Of a stretch of 64,000 nt of DNA, positions 61,577 to 64,000 are shown piece after piece. The position numbers and the translations under genes are program-made. The notes below the pieces were generated by a model that did not search any database, was not told where the DNA came from, and worked only from the letters and a program-made list of their open reading frames with translations. The DNA is taken from assembly GCA_021396245.1 (NCBI GenBank), contig WNYE01000097.1:1-64000 (forward strand), read 5' to 3'. This DNA comes from Sporothrix humicola. Its lineage: Eukaryota; Ascomycota; Sordariomycetes; Ophiostomatales; Ophiostomataceae. The number at the start of each line of letters is the position of its first letter. Position 1 is the stretch's first letter.

Positions 61577-62900
61577 TGATATGTACTCTTGATGCCATCT
61601 TCTTTCTATTTCTTTTAATTTTTCTTTTCTTCTTTCTTTCTTTCTTTCTTTAATCTATGATAGCGGGTATTTGGGAAACAAAACAAAAAAAGTTTGAAAC
61701 AAAAAGTCATCGGGTTACAAACAGGCGTCTCTTCTCTTTATCTCTTCTAATATATGGTCTTTTCATCTCTTTCTATCTCTAATGGTCCGTTATCTACTGT
61801 TACAAATTTTAATGGGAATATGAGGTTTCTACTGATCTTCGGAAGATTTGTTGTTAGTCACAGTTTAAATCAATGGGATGAAACTAGTTTTCAATACATG
61901 GAAACAAATAAATATTTCAATTTGGGACCAAATCCGAAGAAAAGTTATTCGCAAAAAATACATACACCAAAAAAAAATTACAATAAATCAGAGGATTATT
62001 TGATAAAAGAAAGTAATTGAAGAATATTTAAATATTCGAATAAAACACTAACAAAAATAACCAAGAAGCCATAACGAATTAAATATGGAGCTAAAATGCA
62101 AACGCATACTTTGCACGCGGAGGGATATCAAACACATTTCAAGCAAAGAGCGAAGTGCAATAGAACAACAAAACAGGAGAATATCTCAGCAGTAATAGTC
62201 AACACAAAGTCAAAGTACCATGCGGCTTACCTTTGGTATACAAATCAGATCAGTAATACGCAAACAAGAGCACAACACTGGACGAATACGAACAGAACAG
62301 TGCAAGAACTGGCGACGAAAGTCAATGGCAAGAAAGCATCAATGCGGCAAAAACGGACGAAGCAATAAAAGATGAAAATGTGAAAAAATGTTATGCTAAT
62401 GAATGACTTGAAAATGTAGAAGAAAGAAGAAAAAGTATGGTAGAAGAAATGTAGAAAGATACAAAGAGAAAAAAAGGTATACCAGATGGTCAAAAATGGT
62501 ACAAATAGAAGTTAAAAGTTAAAAAAGAAGAAGAGAGAAGAAGAAGAAAAATGGTATCTCATCCCTCTTGAAACCCTCGTCCCACACATGAAGAATGATA
62601 AAAATAGTAAAGAAAAATACATCTCCCACGTAAATCCAAAAGAAGAAAATATGGCATCAGCCAAGAATGAAAACCGGAGGCAACCAAGATGCACGAGAGG
62701 AAAGTCCGCACTACTTAGGCAGGACTACCTCTTTTACATTCTCGGCCGCCTCGAACCCGCCAGTTGAAACGCCGCCAAGCCAAGAGAATGTCACTCCTGT
62801 TTTTTGAAGGTGCCAGAAAAACAGAATCCAAAGAGAATGAGCTGCCCGAGCCCTGTCAAATCACGCCGAGAAAAGAAAGGAAGGGAAAACAACGCTTAAT
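61577..62900. other. AT-rich intergenic block
   Basis: 1.3 kb, strongly A/T-rich from about 61600 to 62700, compared with GC-richer neighbours. It has a CTTT repeat near 61630-61650 and A-rich low-complexity DNA. Short ORFs (61754-62020, 62096-62368) are Lys/Asn-rich as expected from composition. No gene is supported. Confidence 0.55.
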
Positions 62901-64000
62901 TTAGTAGGCTTGACCGGGGACGGGCTTGCGGCCAATGGAATTGGTCGGACGCATTTGCTGGCCCTGAGGACCCATGGGGCTCGGTCCTGGTGGCGTGACC
63001 TTGCGGGCACCCATGCCGGGGTTGCCGGGGCTCTGTGGCCGAGGAGCGCCAGCAGGGCCAGCAGGAGCACCGGAAAGCTCAGCCGGTGCACCGGGGGCGG
63101 GGCTCATGGAGCGAGCACCAGCATTGGCGGGCGACGCAGACCGGGGAGGACCGCCGTAGGGCGACTGCGGGCGCATCTGGTTGTTGAGCATCTGCGTCGG
63201 CGACATGCCGGGGCCGCCAGCTCCTTGTGGCGTGTTGGGGCGGTTAGTGGCGGGCGACTGTGGCCGGCCCTGACCGGGCATCATGGACGTGGGCACACCC
63301 ATGGGGCCGGGGCCCATACGGCCAGGGCCACCGGGACCGCCCTGGGGAGTTATGGGACGACCGCTGGGGTTGACGGGCGGGCCAGGGCGGGCACCGTTCT
63401 GGGGCGGGCGGGGCTTCACAGGACGGGTAGACAGACACGTGCGCGGAACAACACCCTGCTTAGAGCGGTCGAGGCGAATACAGAGTGCCTAGTTATGTTA
63501 GTATAAGATGTAAAGTGCAAATAAAGTCAAAATGCAGGGGAGGGGATACGTACCCATCCATCGTCGTACTCGTGCAGAAGGCGAACAAGCTGGCCGGCAC
63601 GCAGCTCTAGCTCGTCCTCGAGCGTGGGCTTGAAGTCGAGCTGGACACGGTGAACAGTAGACACGGCCGGGCCACCGGCAGCAGCAATAGCAGCACCGCT
63701 GGCCGAGGCATCCACGGGCACACCCGAGGCGATCGAGTGCATGCTGTATTCGGTACCGGCCGGGCTGGGCGGGACAGCGCCGAGGTTGCTGTTCGGTGCA
63801 GCCAGAGTCAGGTCAAGAGCGTTGGGGCCATCCTTGCGGGTCGAGGCCTTGCGGGTCAGCATGGTGCCAGCAGCAGCGCCGGCCGCAGCGCCGCCAGCAA
63901 AGGCGGCGCCGTTGCCCATGATGGAGCCGCTGGGCGAGACAGGCGAGACACCGTTAGCATCCGGGCTCGTCGGGCCCATGCCGGGGAAGCCGTGCTGCGA
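62901..64000 (-). CDS. SH3-domain protein, Pro/Gly-rich tail (5' end outside window)
   Basis: Exons 63554-64000 (continuing beyond the window) and 62901-63488, joined in phase 0 across a 65-bp intron (donor GTACGT, branch CTAAC). The visible N-terminal part has a Gly/Ala-rich hydrophobic stretch (GAAFAGGAAAGAAAGTMLTRKA, likely the edge of a membrane helix or linker). An SH3 domain follows: VHRVQLDFKPTLEDELELRA, GQLVRLLHEYDDGW (the ALYDY-like and WW-equivalent segments), then ALCIRLDRSKQGVVPRTCL. The rest, about 160 residues, is Pro/Gly/Met/Gln-rich with PQSP repeats and likely disordered. It resembles Fus1-like membrane SH3 proteins of filamentous fungi, which act in polarity or fusion; that link is inference. 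Confidence 0.8.

Overview
The window is nuclear DNA from a filamentous ascomycete. Genes sit on both strands. Introns are few and short (about 50-145 bp), mostly GT-AG with CTAAC or CTGAC branch points. Many proteins belong to families typical of Pezizomycotina: an AA9 lytic polysaccharide monooxygenase, a GH79 glucuronidase-like protein, a Zn2Cys6 regulator, a GT69 mannosyltransferase and a maltose-permease-type transporter. The gene set points to Sordariomycetes. An ophiostomatalean (Sporothrix-like) source is a guess from style only.

Layout. 0-5.9 kb: an unrecognised protein that looks frameshifted, a single-pass membrane sensor-like protein, and a CMT1-type mannosyltransferase with a GC-AG intron. 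6.2-9.6 kb: a relic zone on the minus strand with one intact copia-type Gag-like ORF, one broken Gag-like ORF, and a frameshifted fragment of a large fungal protein. 9.6-13.3 kb: gene-poor, with a six-copy degenerate tandem array. 13.3-26 kb: a metabolic block holding an MFS alpha-glucoside-type permease, GH79, a fungal-specific transcription factor, a Gfo/Idh/MocA oxidoreductase and AA9. These fit plant-biomass or sugar use but are not an obvious single cluster.

27.8-64 kb is dense with housekeeping genes: ALG10, QCR10 (six tiny exons), MED4, a class I glutamine amidotransferase, a PPX1-like exopolyphosphatase, SNU23, DPH5, RPF1, a Nudix ADP-ribose pyrophosphatase, a UBE2G-like E2, ALG1, an MSC2-like zinc transporter, a mitochondrial carnitine/acylcarnitine-type carrier, a TFIIIC subunit with a terminal zinc finger, GPI8, a histidine phosphatase with a long insert, and the 3' part of an SH3 protein that runs off the window. 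ALG10, ALG1 and GPI8 all act in ER lipid-linked glycan or GPI assembly, but their proximity looks coincidental.

The most useful non-coding signal is a promoter module shared by the SNU23/DPH5 intergene and the RPF1 promoter: an 18-bp element, a perfect 14-bp palindrome and a T/A tract. The other notable signal is the tandem array at 9.9-10.8 kb. I found no rRNA, tRNA, CRISPR or complete transposon. No clearly new multi-gene system is evident.
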